Source: Nocardioides sp. NBC_00368
GTDB lineage: Bacteria; Actinomycetota; Actinomycetes; Propionibacteriales; Nocardioidaceae
Length of the DNA: 64,000 bases
NCBI RefSeq assembly: GCF_036090055.1
Contig: NZ_CP107970.1
Coordinates: 2,172,501 to 2,236,500 of the forward strand
Direction of reading: 5' to 3'
Positions 32,197 to 40,247 of the stretch are shown here, piece after piece. Positions within the stretch are counted from its first letter, which is position 1. The number at the start of each line of letters is the position of its first letter. The position numbers and the translations under genes are program-made. Under the pieces are notes generated by a model. That model ran no database searches. It was not told where the DNA came from and saw only the letters and a list, made by a program, of their open reading frames with translations.

Positions 32197-32811
32197 TCAG
32201 GAGTGGGGCAGGCGCTCCGGGTCGGCGTCCTCGTGGGGCGCCCACATCAGGAAGATCACCATCAGCGCCAGCATCGCCGAGCCCGGGACGAGCAGGACCA
32301 GCCACGGCGAGGCCAGCTGGAAGCTGTCCTGGAGCACGGTGCCGTCGGCGGCTCCCTTGGCGAGACCGTTGGGGTCCTCGGGTGAGAGCAGCGAGGTGAC
32401 CAGCAGCATCAGGCCACCACCGACCGCACCCCCGATCGTCACCGCGGCGAGGGTGACGAGCTCGGAGCGATTGAGCCAGACCGCGGCCGCGATGCCGACC
32501 AGCAGGCCGAGCACGATCGCGCAGACCGAGAACCAGGCGGTCGCCGCGAAGACACCCTGGTCGATGTTCTGCGCGATGGTCGGCGGGTCGATCGCGATGA
32601 GTCCTCGGTACCACTTGTCCTCGAGCACCATCCCGGTCGGCGGGGTCCACAGGGTCGCCGCGGCGAGACCGGCGGCGAGACCGCCGACGACGAAGGCGAC
32701 GACGATGATCGCCACCTGCACCAGCACCGGGCGGGACAGGTCGGGGCGGGCGGAGCGGCGGCCGGTCACGTAGAGACTGGGCGGCGGCGGCACGATCAGA
32801 TTGTCAGGCAT
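32197..32811 (-). CDS. Four-helix membrane protein downstream of dnaE
   Basis: 204 aa. After a 28-residue cytoplasmic N-terminus come four membrane segments (about 30-55, 88-113, 118-142, 168-190) and a short acidic tail. ATG start at 32811 lies 16 nt inside the end of dnaE, so it is translated from the same message. Resembles DUF2567-like actinobacterial membrane proteins, without certainty. Confidence 0.6.
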   Translation of the reverse strand: MPDNLIVPPPPSLYVTGRRSARPDLSRPVLVQVAIIVVAFVVGGLAAGLAAATLWTPPTGMVLEDKWYRGLIAIDPPTIAQNIDQGVFAATAWFSVCAIVLGLLVGIAAAVWLNRSELVTLAAVTIGGAVGGGLMLLVTSLLSPEDPNGLAKGAADGTVLQDSFQLASPWLVLLVPGSAMLALMVIFLMWAPHEDADPERLPHS

Positions 32812-35800
32812 CCTGGTCCGAGGAGGTGTTTGAGGTCGGCGAACAGCTCGGGAGTCGGTGTAACCCGCAGCCGGTCGTCGAGCTTCATGACCCGGGTCGC
32901 GTCCCGTGTCATCAACCGTAGCCTGACCTCGGCAACTCCGGGGTAGGTGGTCAGTACGTCACGCAGCGATGCGATCACCGGCGGCGTGCACCGCGTCGAC
33001 GGCAGCGTGATCACCACCGGTCCCCCGGCAGCACCCGGCCCGCCGGTCAGGTCGGGGACGGTGACCTCCTGGCCGCGCAGCTCGGGCTGGTCCTTGTCGC
33101 GGGAGAGCTGGCCCTTGACCCGGATGATCGAGTCCTCGACCAGGTGCGGCGCCGCCAGCTGGTAGGACGAGGGGAAGAGCAGCACCTCGACCGAGCCCTC
33201 CAGGTCCTCCAGCGTCACCGTCGCCCAGGCGTCGCCCTTCTTGGTGATGCGCCGGTTGACGTTGGTGACCAGGCCGGAGACCGTGACGGTGGAGTTGTGG
33301 GGCCGCGACTCGTCGGTCATCAGCTGGCCGATGGTGCAGTCGGTGCCGTTGGCGAGCACGTGCTCCAGCCCCATCAGCGGGTGGTCGGAGACGTAGAGGC
33401 CGAGCATCTCGCGCTCGTGGCCGAGCAGGGTCATCTTGTCCCACTCGTCCATCTCGGGGATGGCGACCGAGACCCCGAACTCGACCCCGTCGCCGTCGTC
33501 GAGACCACCGAACAGGGAGTCCTGGCCGATCGCCTCGTTGCGCTTGATGTCGACGTACTGGTCCACCGCGGTCTCGTGGATCGCCACCAGCGAGCGGCGC
33601 AGGTGCTTCATGTCGTCGAAGGCGCCCGCCTTGATCAGCGACTCGATCACGCGCTTGTTGCAGACCCGGTCGGGCACCTTGGCGAGGAAGTCGTTGAAGT
33701 CCTCGAAGCGGCCCTTGCTGGTGCGCGCCTCCACGATCCCGTCGACCACCTGGGCGCCGACGTTGCGGACCGCGGTCAGGCCGAAGCGGATGTCGCTGCC
33801 GACGGCGGTGAAGTCGTGGGAGGACTCGTTGACGTCGGGCGGCAGCACCGCGATCTTCATCCGGCGACACTCGTTGAGGTAGATCGCCATCTTGTCCTTG
33901 TCGTTCTTGACCGAGGTCAAGAGCGCCGCCATGTATTCGGTCGGGTAGTTGGCCTTCAGGTAGGCGGTCCAGTAGGTGACCACGCCGTAGGCCGCCGAGT
34001 GCGACTTGTTGAACGCGTAGTCGGAGAACGGGAGCAGGATCTCCCAGATGGTGTCGATCGCACTCTGGGAGTAGCCGCGCTCGAGCATGCCGGCCTGGAA
34101 CCCGGCGTACTGCTTGTCGAGCTCGGCCTTCTTCTTCTTGCCCATCGCGCGGCGCAGGTTGTCCGCCTGTCCGAGCGAGAACCCCGCCAGGACCTGGGCG
34201 ATCGACATCACCTGCTCCTGGTAGACGATCAGGCCGTACGTCTCCCCCAGCACCTCCGCGAGCGGCTCCTCGAGCTCGGGGTGGATCGGCACGATCGGCT
34301 CACGGCCGTTCTTGCGGTGCGCGTACTTGTTGTGGGAGTCCGCGCCCATCGGGCCGGGCCGGTAGAGCGCGGAGACCGCGGTGATGTCGGCGAAGCGGTC
34401 GGGAAGCATCGACCGCAGCAGGGCGCGCATGCCACCACCATCGAGCTGGAAGACGCCGAGCGTGTCGCCGCGCTGCATCAGCTCGTAGGTCGGCTTGTCG
34501 TCGAAGGGGACCTCCTCGAGCACCAGGTCGATGTCGCGGTTGGACCGGATGTTGGCGAGCGCGTCCTCGAGGGTGTGGAGGTTGGAGAGGCCCAGGAAGT
34601 CCATCTTGACCAGGCCGAGCGACTCACAGGTCGGATACTCGAACTGGGTGACGACCTGGCCGTCCTGCTTGGGCTCCATCAGCGGGACGATGTCGATGAT
34701 CGGCTCGGAGGCCATGATCACGCCCGCCGCGTGGATGCCGGTCTGCCGGATCTGGCCCTCGAGACCGAGCGCGGTCTCGTAGATCTTGCGGACGTCGGGA
34801 TCGGTGTCGTGCAGCGTACGGAAGTCGCCACCCTCGCCGTAGCGCTTGTGGTCGGGGTTGAACAGCTCCTTGAGAGGCACCCCCTTGCCCATCACGTCGG
34901 GCGGCAGCGCCTTGGTGATCCGGTCGCCGATCGCGAAGCCGTGGTCGAGGATGCGGGCGGCGTCCTTGATCGCCTGCTTGGCCTTGATCCGCCCGAAGGT
35001 GGCGATCTGGGCGACCTTCTCCGCCCCGTACTTCTCCGTGACGTACTTGATCGTCTCGCCGCGGCGGTGGTCGTCGAAGTCGATGTCGAAGTCGGGCATC
35101 GAGGGACGCTCGGGGTTGAGGAACCGCTCGAAGAAGAGCCCGTGCTCGAGCGGGTCGAGGTCGGTGATCTTCAACGCGTACGCCACGATCGACCCTGCAC
35201 CCGAACCACGGCCCGGTCCGATCCGGATGCCGTTGTTCTTCGACCACTGGATGAAGTCGGCGACCACGAGGAAGTAGCCCGGGTAGCCCTTCTGCAGGAT
35301 GACGTCGATCTCGAACTCGACGCGGTCCTTGACCTCCTGGGTCAGCTTCTCACCCGGGTAGCGGAGCTCGATGCCGCGCCAAGTCTCCTTGCGCAGCCAG
35401 GACTCCTCGGTCTCGCCCTCGGGGATGTCGGCGCGCGCCATGTAGCCACCGGTCGACTCGGTGAACTCGACGTCGCAGCGCTCGGCGATCAGCAGGGTGT
35501 TGTCGCAGGCCTCGATCAGGTCCTGCTGGCCCCACAGCTCGCGCATCTCGGCGGCGGTCTTGATGTAGTAGCCGCTGCCCTCGAACGCGAACCGCTTGCC
35601 GCCCTTGGAGTAGGGCGGCTCGGTCATCCGGCTGCCGGACTGGACGCACAGCAGCGCCTCGTGGGCGCCGGCGTCCTCGGGGTTGTTGTAGTGGGAGTCG
35701 TTGGTGGCGACCGGGCGGATGCCCATGGTCTTGCCGAGCTTGAGCAGGTCGTCGCGGACCCGCTTCTCGATGGAGATGCCGTGGTCCATCAGCTCCAGGA

Positions 35801-36380
35801 AGACGTTGTCCTTCCCGAAGATGTCCTGCAGCTCCCCGGCCTCCTTGAGCGCCTCCTCCCACTGGCCCAGCCGCAGCCGGGTCTGGATCGCGCCCGAGGG
35901 GCAGCCGGTGGAGACGATGATCCCCTTGGAGTGCTCGGCGAGGATCTCCTTGTCCATCCGGGGCTTGAAGTAGTAGCCCTCGAGGCTGGACCGGCTGGAG
36001 AGCCGGAAGAGGTTGTGCATCCCCTCGGTGTTCTCCGCCCACATCGTCATGTGGGTGTAGGCGCCACCACCCGAGACGTCGTCGCCGCCCTCCTGAGCCG
36101 CGTCGCCCTTGCCCCACCGCACCCGCTTGCGCTCCGAGCGCGGGGTGTTGGGGGTGATGTAGGCCTCGATGCCGATGATCGGCTTGACGTCGTGGGCCTT
36201 CGCCTTCTTCCAGAAGTCATAGGCCCCGTGCATGTTGCCGTGGTCGGTCATCGCGATCGCCGGCATCTCGAGCTCGCTGGTCCGCTTGAACAGTCCGTCG
36301 AGGAGCGAGGCACCATCCAGCATCGAGTATTCGGTGTGGACGTGCAGGTGGACGAATGAGTCCTTGGAGCCGGCCGCCAT
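32796..36380 (-). CDS. dnaE: DNA polymerase III alpha subunit (DnaE1)
   Basis: 1194 aa replicative polymerase. The N-terminal PHP domain keeps its metal-ligand motifs (HLHVHTEYS, MTDHGNMHGA, STGCPSG, ATNDSHYN), so the PHP proofreading exonuclease known from mycobacterial DnaE1 is probably active. Catalytic aspartates are in SMPDFDIDFDD, with a GPGRGSGAGS loop before it. A helix-hairpin-helix, then an OB fold (VSGLVTNVNRRITKKGDAWATVTLEDLEG) near residue 1000, and a C-terminal domain end the protein. The ATG at 36380 follows GGAGGG; the frame upstream to 36554 is unrelated. Overlaps the downstream membrane gene. Confidence 0.98.
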   Translation of the reverse strand: MAAGSKDSFVHLHVHTEYSMLDGASLLDGLFKRTSELEMPAIAMTDHGNMHGAYDFWKKAKAHDVKPIIGIEAYITPNTPRSERKRVRWGKGDAAQEGGDDVSGGGAYTHMTMWAENTEGMHNLFRLSSRSSLEGYYFKPRMDKEILAEHSKGIIVSTGCPSGAIQTRLRLGQWEEALKEAGELQDIFGKDNVFLELMDHGISIEKRVRDDLLKLGKTMGIRPVATNDSHYNNPEDAGAHEALLCVQSGSRMTEPPYSKGGKRFAFEGSGYYIKTAAEMRELWGQQDLIEACDNTLLIAERCDVEFTESTGGYMARADIPEGETEESWLRKETWRGIELRYPGEKLTQEVKDRVEFEIDVILQKGYPGYFLVVADFIQWSKNNGIRIGPGRGSGAGSIVAYALKITDLDPLEHGLFFERFLNPERPSMPDFDIDFDDHRRGETIKYVTEKYGAEKVAQIATFGRIKAKQAIKDAARILDHGFAIGDRITKALPPDVMGKGVPLKELFNPDHKRYGEGGDFRTLHDTDPDVRKIYETALGLEGQIRQTGIHAAGVIMASEPIIDIVPLMEPKQDGQVVTQFEYPTCESLGLVKMDFLGLSNLHTLEDALANIRSNRDIDLVLEEVPFDDKPTYELMQRGDTLGVFQLDGGGMRALLRSMLPDRFADITAVSALYRPGPMGADSHNKYAHRKNGREPIVPIHPELEEPLAEVLGETYGLIVYQEQVMSIAQVLAGFSLGQADNLRRAMGKKKKAELDKQYAGFQAGMLERGYSQSAIDTIWEILLPFSDYAFNKSHSAAYGVVTYWTAYLKANYPTEYMAALLTSVKNDKDKMAIYLNECRRMKIAVLPPDVNESSHDFTAVGSDIRFGLTAVRNVGAQVVDGIVEARTSKGRFEDFNDFLAKVPDRVCNKRVIESLIKAGAFDDMKHLRRSLVAIHETAVDQYVDIKRNEAIGQDSLFGGLDDGDGVEFGVSVAIPEMDEWDKMTLLGHEREMLGLYVSDHPLMGLEHVLANGTDCTIGQLMTDESRPHNSTVTVSGLVTNVNRRITKKGDAWATVTLEDLEGSVEVLLFPSSYQLAAPHLVEDSIIRVKGQLSRDKDQPELRGQEVTVPDLTGGPGAAGGPVVITLPSTRCTPPVIASLRDVLTTYPGVAEVRLRLMTRDATRVMKLDDRLRVTPTPELFADLKHLLGPGCLTI

Positions 36381-36522
36381 TGGCGTGGAGCCCTCCTCGA
36401 GGTCGAACGGATGGAGCGGGCGCAGGAGCCCGTGCTCAACAACGGACGACCTGGGGGAAGGACTACAGACTATCTGGCGCCACCGACAGTTTTTCGGGCG
36501 GCTGGCCGTACAGTCTTCAGTT

Positions 36523-37389
36523 GTGGTGACGATCCTCGACGGCGGCCTGTCCAACGCGCTGGAAGCGCGCGGTCACGATGTCTCAGGGGCCCTGTGGACG
36601 GCCCGTTTGCTGGATGAGTCACCCGCCGAGATCGCCGCCGTCCACCGCGCCTACTACGCCGCCGGGGCCGACGTCGCCACGACCGCCAGCTACCAGGCCA
36701 GCGTGCCCGGCTTCGTGGAGGCCGGGATGAGCGAGACGTACGCCACCGAGCTGCTGCGCCGCAGCGTCCGCGTCGCCCGCGAGGTCGCCGCCGAGGCGCC
36801 CGGGCGTCTGGTCGCCGCCTCGGTCGGACCCTACGGCGCCCACCTGGCCGACGGGTCGGAGTACCGCGGCCGCTACGGCGTCTCCGCGGCGACGCTGCGC
36901 GACTTCCACGCGCCTCGGCTGGCGCTGCTGGAGACCGAGGACCCCGACCTCATCGCGGTCGAGACCATCCCGGACATCGAGGAGGCCGAGGTGCTCGTCG
37001 ACCTCCTCGACGACATCGGCCTGCCGGTCTGGTTCTCCTACTCCTGCGCCGGCACCCGCACCCGGGCCGGCCAGCCGCTGGCCGACGCCCTGGCGCTGGC
37101 CGCCGGGATCCGCTCCGTGGTCGCCGTCGGCGTCAACTGCTGCGACCCGGCCGACGTCCCCGCCGCCGTCCAGCTGGCCACCGCCACCGGCGAGCCCGCC
37201 GTCGTCTACCCCAACACCGGCGAGACCTACGCCGACGGCGCCTGGACCGGCACCCCTCACTTCCGGCCGGGAGAGGCGCTCTCCTGGGCGCGGGCCGGCG
37301 CGACGTACCTCGGCGGCTGCTGCCGCGTCGGTCCGGCCGAGATCGCCCTCATCGCCTCCGAGATGTCCCACCTGCAGGCCGAGGCGTGA
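36523..37389 (+). CDS. mmuM: Homocysteine S-methyltransferase
   Basis: 288 aa from GTG 36523 (GTG 36526 is equally possible). A Zn-dependent barrel enzyme moving a methyl group from S-methylmethionine or SAM to homocysteine. Zn-ligand cysteines are in GVNCCDPADV and GGCCRVGP; the N-terminus ILDGGLSNALEARG is the family's DGG motif. It is divergent from dnaE; its stop codon lies in the loop of a terminator palindrome. No methionine-cycle genes nearby, and I see no SAM riboswitch in the 140 nt upstream. Confidence 0.9.
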   Translation: MVTILDGGLSNALEARGHDVSGALWTARLLDESPAEIAAVHRAYYAAGADVATTASYQASVPGFVEAGMSETYATELLRRSVRVAREVAAEAPGRLVAASVGPYGAHLADGSEYRGRYGVSAATLRDFHAPRLALLETEDPDLIAVETIPDIEEAEVLVDLLDDIGLPVWFSYSCAGTRTRAGQPLADALALAAGIRSVVAVGVNCCDPADVPAAVQLATATGEPAVVYPNTGETYADGAWTGTPHFRPGEALSWARAGATYLGGCCRVGPAEIALIASEMSHLQAEA

Positions 37390-37398
37390 CGCCTCGGC
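37378..37398. terminator. Bidirectional terminator whose loop is the mmuM stop codon
   Basis: GCCGAGGCG (37378-37386) and CGCCTCGGC (37390-37398) form a perfect 9-bp stem around the TGA stop of mmuM. The right arm touches the stop codon of the convergent GNAT gene (37398-37400), so it covers both gene ends. Confidence 0.6.
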
Positions 37399-37874
37399 TA
37401 GGGCCAGGCCATCCGTACGTCGGGGGTCTTCTCCTGGTTGGCGGAGCCGTCGGTGCGCTCGACCTCACGCAGACCGCGGCGGGCGTAGAAGGCTCGCGCG
37501 GGCGTGTTCATCTCGAAGACCCACAGGCCGAAGCCGTCGGGGGCCAGCGACTTCACCAGGTCGAGCAGCATGGTGCCGACGCCGGTGCCCTGGGCACGGG
37601 GGTGGACGAAGAGGTCGTCGAGCCAGGTCGGGGTGAAGGCGACGAAGGCCGAGACCTCGCCGGCGACCTCCGCGACCCAGACCTGTGATCCCTTCTGGGG
37701 CGCGAGCACCTTCACCGCGAGCCACTCCCGGATGTCGGAGACCGGGTAGATCGGTGGCGGCATCGGCGCGGCGGCACGTGCCTCGACGTAGGTGCTGACG
37801 ATCTCGGCGATGTCCTCGGCCTCGGCCGGGCGGAGCACCGCCTCGGTGGGAGTCGCGGATTCAGTGCTGTTCAC
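37398..37874 (-). CDS. GNAT family N-acetyltransferase
   Basis: 158 aa. The GNAT acetyl-CoA pyrophosphate loop appears as HPRAQGTGVGTMLLDLVKS, with the downstream GLWVFEMNTPARAFYARRGLRE strand-helix and an N-terminal LRPAEAEDIAEIVSTYVE. The substrate is unknown. GTG start at 37874 lies 14 nt inside the 3' end of rluD, and the gene probably shares its transcript. Confidence 0.85.
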   Translation of the reverse strand: MNSTESATPTEAVLRPAEAEDIAEIVSTYVEARAAAPMPPPIYPVSDIREWLAVKVLAPQKGSQVWVAEVAGEVSAFVAFTPTWLDDLFVHPRAQGTGVGTMLLDLVKSLAPDGFGLWVFEMNTPARAFYARRGLREVERTDGSANQEKTPDVRMAWP

Positions 37875-38802
37875 GGATCCAGGCGAGCGCGTGCTGGAGA
37901 TCGTCGGGGTAGGTCGACTCGAACGTGACGTACTCGCCGGTCTCCGGGTGCTCGAAGCCGAGCTGGACCGCGTGCAGCCACTGCCGCTCGATCCCGACGC
38001 GGCGGGCGAGGGCAGGGTCGGCACCGTAGGTGAGGTCGCCGACGCACGGGTGCTTCAGCGCCGACATGTGGACGCGGATCTGGTGGGTGCGCCCGGTCTC
38101 GAGGTGGATCTTCAGCAGCGAGGCGAAGCGGTGCGCCTCGAGCGTCTCGTAGTGGGTCACCGAGTGGCGGCCGTCGGCGCGGACCGCGAACTTGTAGTCG
38201 TACTTCGGGTTGCGCCCGATCGGGGCGTCGATCGTCCCCTCGAGCGGGTCCGGGTGGCCCTGGACCAGGGCGTGGTAGGTCTTGTCGACCGTACGCTGCC
38301 GGAACGCGTTCTTGAGGACGGAGTAGGCATGCTCGGACTTGGCGATCACCATCACGCCCGAGGTGCCGACGTCGAGGCGCTGGACGATGCCCTCGCGCTC
38401 CTTGGCCCCCGAGGTGGAGATCCGGAAGCCGGCCGCGGCGAGGTGACCGACGACGGTCTGGCCCTGCCAGCCCGGCGAGGGGTGCACGGCCACGCCGACG
38501 GGCTTGTCGATCACCACGAAGGCGTCGTCGTCGTAGATGATCTTGATGCCCTCGACGATCTCGGGCTTGATCTCCAGCGGGTCGGCCTGGGACGGGATGG
38601 TGGCGTCGAGCATCGACCCGGCGCTGACCCGGTCGCTCTTGGCCACCACCGAGCCGTCCACGGTCACCAGACCGTCGGCGATGAGCTCGGCGGCCCGGGT
38701 GCGGGAGAGGCCGAACAGCCGCGCCATGGCGGCATCGACCCGCTCCCCCTCCAGACCGTCGGGGACCAGCAGCGTGCGCTGGTCGGCGTGACCGAAGTTC
38801 AC
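37861..38802 (-). CDS. Ribosomal large subunit pseudouridine synthase (RluD family)
   Basis: 313 aa. An N-terminal S4 RNA-binding domain (about 20-70, with LFGLSRTRAAELIADGLVTVDG) and a pseudouridine synthase domain with the catalytic Asp in IVQRLDVGTSGVMV, ETGRTHQIRVHM and KTYHALVQG. Sites of action inferred from RluD (helix 69 of 23S rRNA), not proven. GTG start at 38802 overlaps the lspA stop (GTGA). The lspA-rluD pair is a common actinobacterial arrangement. Confidence 0.93.
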   Translation of the reverse strand: MNFGHADQRTLLVPDGLEGERVDAAMARLFGLSRTRAAELIADGLVTVDGSVVAKSDRVSAGSMLDATIPSQADPLEIKPEIVEGIKIIYDDDAFVVIDKPVGVAVHPSPGWQGQTVVGHLAAAGFRISTSGAKEREGIVQRLDVGTSGVMVIAKSEHAYSVLKNAFRQRTVDKTYHALVQGHPDPLEGTIDAPIGRNPKYDYKFAVRADGRHSVTHYETLEAHRFASLLKIHLETGRTHQIRVHMSALKHPCVGDLTYGADPALARRVGIERQWLHAVQLGFEHPETGEYVTFESTYPDDLQHALAWIREQH

Positions 38803-39362
38803 TTCGCCTCGCCCTCGGAGGCGTCCTCGGCCTTGTCCGCAGCGCCGCCGTCGACGGACCCGTCGAGCCCGATCCCCTTGAACGAGAGGATCACGATCAT
38901 CACCGCGGCGACGTTGATGCACATGTCGGCGACGTTGAAGATCGGCCAGTTGGGCAGCTGCAGGAAGTCGACGACGTGGCCGACGTAGAACCCGGGCTCA
39001 CGCAGCAGCCGGTCGATCAGGTTGCCGCTGATGCCCGCGACGAGGATGCCGAGCGCGAACGCCCAGCCCCGGTGGCGCGCCCGGCGCGCGAACCAGAGCA
39101 CGCCGATCGTGGCCACGATCGAGAGCGTCGTGAAGAACCAGGTGAACCCGGTCCCCGTCGAGAAGGCGGCTCCCGGGTTGCGGATGATGTTGAGCTGCAG
39201 CACGGAGCCGATCAGCTCTTGCGGCTGCCCGGGAACGAGCGTCGCGACCGCCCAGAGCTTCGTCAGCTGGTCGGTGACCAGGAGAAGCACTGCAACGGTC
39301 GCGAACTCTGCCCACCGAACAGGGCGCACGTCGGACTCTGGACCGGTGTGTGCGTCGCTCAG
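38799..39362 (-). CDS. lspA: Lipoprotein signal peptidase II
   Basis: 187 aa from a proposed CTG at 39362. It is an inner-membrane aspartyl protease that removes the signal peptide after Lgt has modified the lipobox Cys. Four membrane helices are present; the catalytic Asp residues are in GNLIDRLLREPGF and PIFNVADM, and RNPGAAFST is conserved. The frame contains a GTG at 39395 and an ATG at 39386 upstream, but neither has a ribosome site. The CTG has GAGGAG five bases upstream and overlaps the dksA stop as CTGA. A GTG further down at MRPVRWAEF is another option. The start is therefore uncertain; the enzyme identity is secure. Confidence 0.88.
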   Translation of the reverse strand: MSDAHTGPESDVRPVRWAEFATVAVLLLVTDQLTKLWAVATLVPGQPQELIGSVLQLNIIRNPGAAFSTGTGFTWFFTTLSIVATIGVLWFARRARHRGWAFALGILVAGISGNLIDRLLREPGFYVGHVVDFLQLPNWPIFNVADMCINVAAVMIVILSFKGIGLDGSVDGGAADKAEDASEGEAK

Positions 39363-39787
39363 CGACGCTCCTCGCGCTGCTTGCATGTCATGCACAGTGT
39401 GGCACGGGGGAACGCCATGAGCCGCATCTTGCCGATCGGCTCACCGCAGGACTCGCAGATGCCGTACGTGCCGTCCTCGAGGTATCCCAGGACCCGCTCG
39501 ATCTGGGCCAGCTTGTCCTTCTCGCTGTTGACCACGGTCAGCTCGTGGTCACGCTCGAAGCTGGTCGCCCCCATGTCGGCCTGGTCCTGGCCGGCGCCGT
39601 CGCCGGAGTCCTTCATCAGGCCGGACAGCTCGGCCTCGAGAGCGGTGAGCACCTCGAGGCTGTGAGCCCTCATCTCGTGGAGCTCGTCGACGACCTCGTT
39701 GAGCTCGTCCTTGGTCCACGGGTCCTCGCCGTCCTTGACCTTCAGCTGGTCAGGAGAGACGACGGTCTTGGTTGCTTTCTTAGGCAC
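39359..39787 (-). CDS. DksA/TraR-type C4 zinc-finger protein
   Basis: 142 aa. A coiled-coil region (about 25-100) is followed by a four-Cys zinc finger, CESCGEPIGKMRLMAF...CMTCKQREER, typical of DksA/TraR proteins that bind in the secondary channel of RNA polymerase. The N-terminal 20 residues are basic. It lies first of a dksA-lspA-rluD-GNAT run. Start ATG at 39787. The 60 nt before it contain a small hairpin and are preceded by a short ORF. Confidence 0.9.
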   Translation of the reverse strand: MPKKATKTVVSPDQLKVKDGEDPWTKDELNEVVDELHEMRAHSLEVLTALEAELSGLMKDSGDGAGQDQADMGATSFERDHELTVVNSEKDKLAQIERVLGYLEDGTYGICESCGEPIGKMRLMAFPRATLCMTCKQREERR

Positions 39788-39812
39788 GGCACTCGCTTTC
39801 TGGTGTGAGACA

Positions 39813-39827
39813 CGGCCCCCCGGGCCG
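39813..39827 (-). promoter_or_regulatory. Hairpin between the small ORF and dksA
   Basis: CGGCCC and GGGCCG (6 bp, 3-nt loop CCC) sit 26-40 nt before the dksA-like gene, after the small ORF's stop. It could be an attenuator or a weak terminator. Nothing else is seen between them. Confidence 0.3.
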
Positions 39828-39846
39828 CACGGTGATCAAGGTTTGG

Positions 39847-39975
39847 CTAGGCGCTCGCCGTGGCCACCGACGTGGAAGCCATGACTGCGAGACTGGTATT
39901 CCCAGAAAGCTCGGGCGGCATCGCGTGGACGCGCCCGACGGTCGCGACGACGCGACCGTTCATAGGTACGGACAT
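39847..39975 (-). CDS. Putative 42-codon ORF upstream of the DksA-like gene
   Basis: 42 aa, short and hydrophobic/Ser-Thr/Val rich: begins MSVPMNGRVVATVGR and ends SVATASA. The ATG at 39975 has AGGAGAAAGGGG ending five bases upstream, a strong ribosome site for this DNA, and no other gene lies in 39788-40247. It is 59 nt upstream of the DksA-like gene and shares the promoter at 40037-40065. It may be a leader peptide or a small protein, or a chance frame; no family known. Confidence 0.4.
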   Translation of the reverse strand: MSVPMNGRVVATVGRVHAMPPELSGNTSLAVMASTSVATASA

Positions 39976-40036
39976 GGAGTCCCCTTTCTCCTGCCATCAC
40001 TTCGCGCCGCCGAGTCGGTGCGGAGTGCGTGCCCGG

Positions 40037-40065
40037 AATGTAGCCCGGGATCGGGCTCCACTCAA
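40037..40065 (-). promoter_or_regulatory. Promoter for the small ORF-dksA-lspA-rluD transcript
   Basis: On the minus strand TTGAGT (40065-40060) and TACATT (40042-40037) are 17 bp apart. The spacer contains an inverted GCCC/GGGC repeat. Predicted transcript start near 40030, about 55 nt before the small ORF. The same -10 hexamer occurs in the lipoprotein promoter at 17.77 kb. Confidence 0.5.
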
Positions 40066-40192
40066 CTAACACACCGAAACTGCACTCATATTGGTCCGCA
40101 GCGCGGAAAAACCGCGGAATCCTCTTACAGGACCCATCTCACCTGCTACAACGCGTTTCTGCGCCGTACCCGTCAGAGGGCGCGGACATGCG

Positions 40193-40227
40193 CATCGGCC
40201 GGCCCCGCGTCGCGGGACCGGCCGATG
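40193..40227 (-). terminator. Terminator of divIVA (wag31)
   Basis: A near-perfect stem of 16 or 17 bp (CATCGGCCGG..CCGCG against its complement), with one U-G wobble on the minus strand and a 1-3 nt loop, lies 20 nt past the divIVA stop. The rest of 39976-40192 holds the promoter listed above and no gene. Confidence 0.75.
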
Positions 40228-40247
40228 GAAGCCTGACTACGAGGACC

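Noticed and set aside
33144..36359. A 1071-codon plus-strand frame opposite dnaE
   Set aside because: Antisense shadow of dnaE caused by codon bias; composition is Leu/Val/Arg/Asp repetitive and no domain is seen.
36381..36522. A SAM riboswitch for mmuM
   Set aside because: The 140-nt gap has no conserved riboswitch core or nested helices; only weak GC hairpins are seen.
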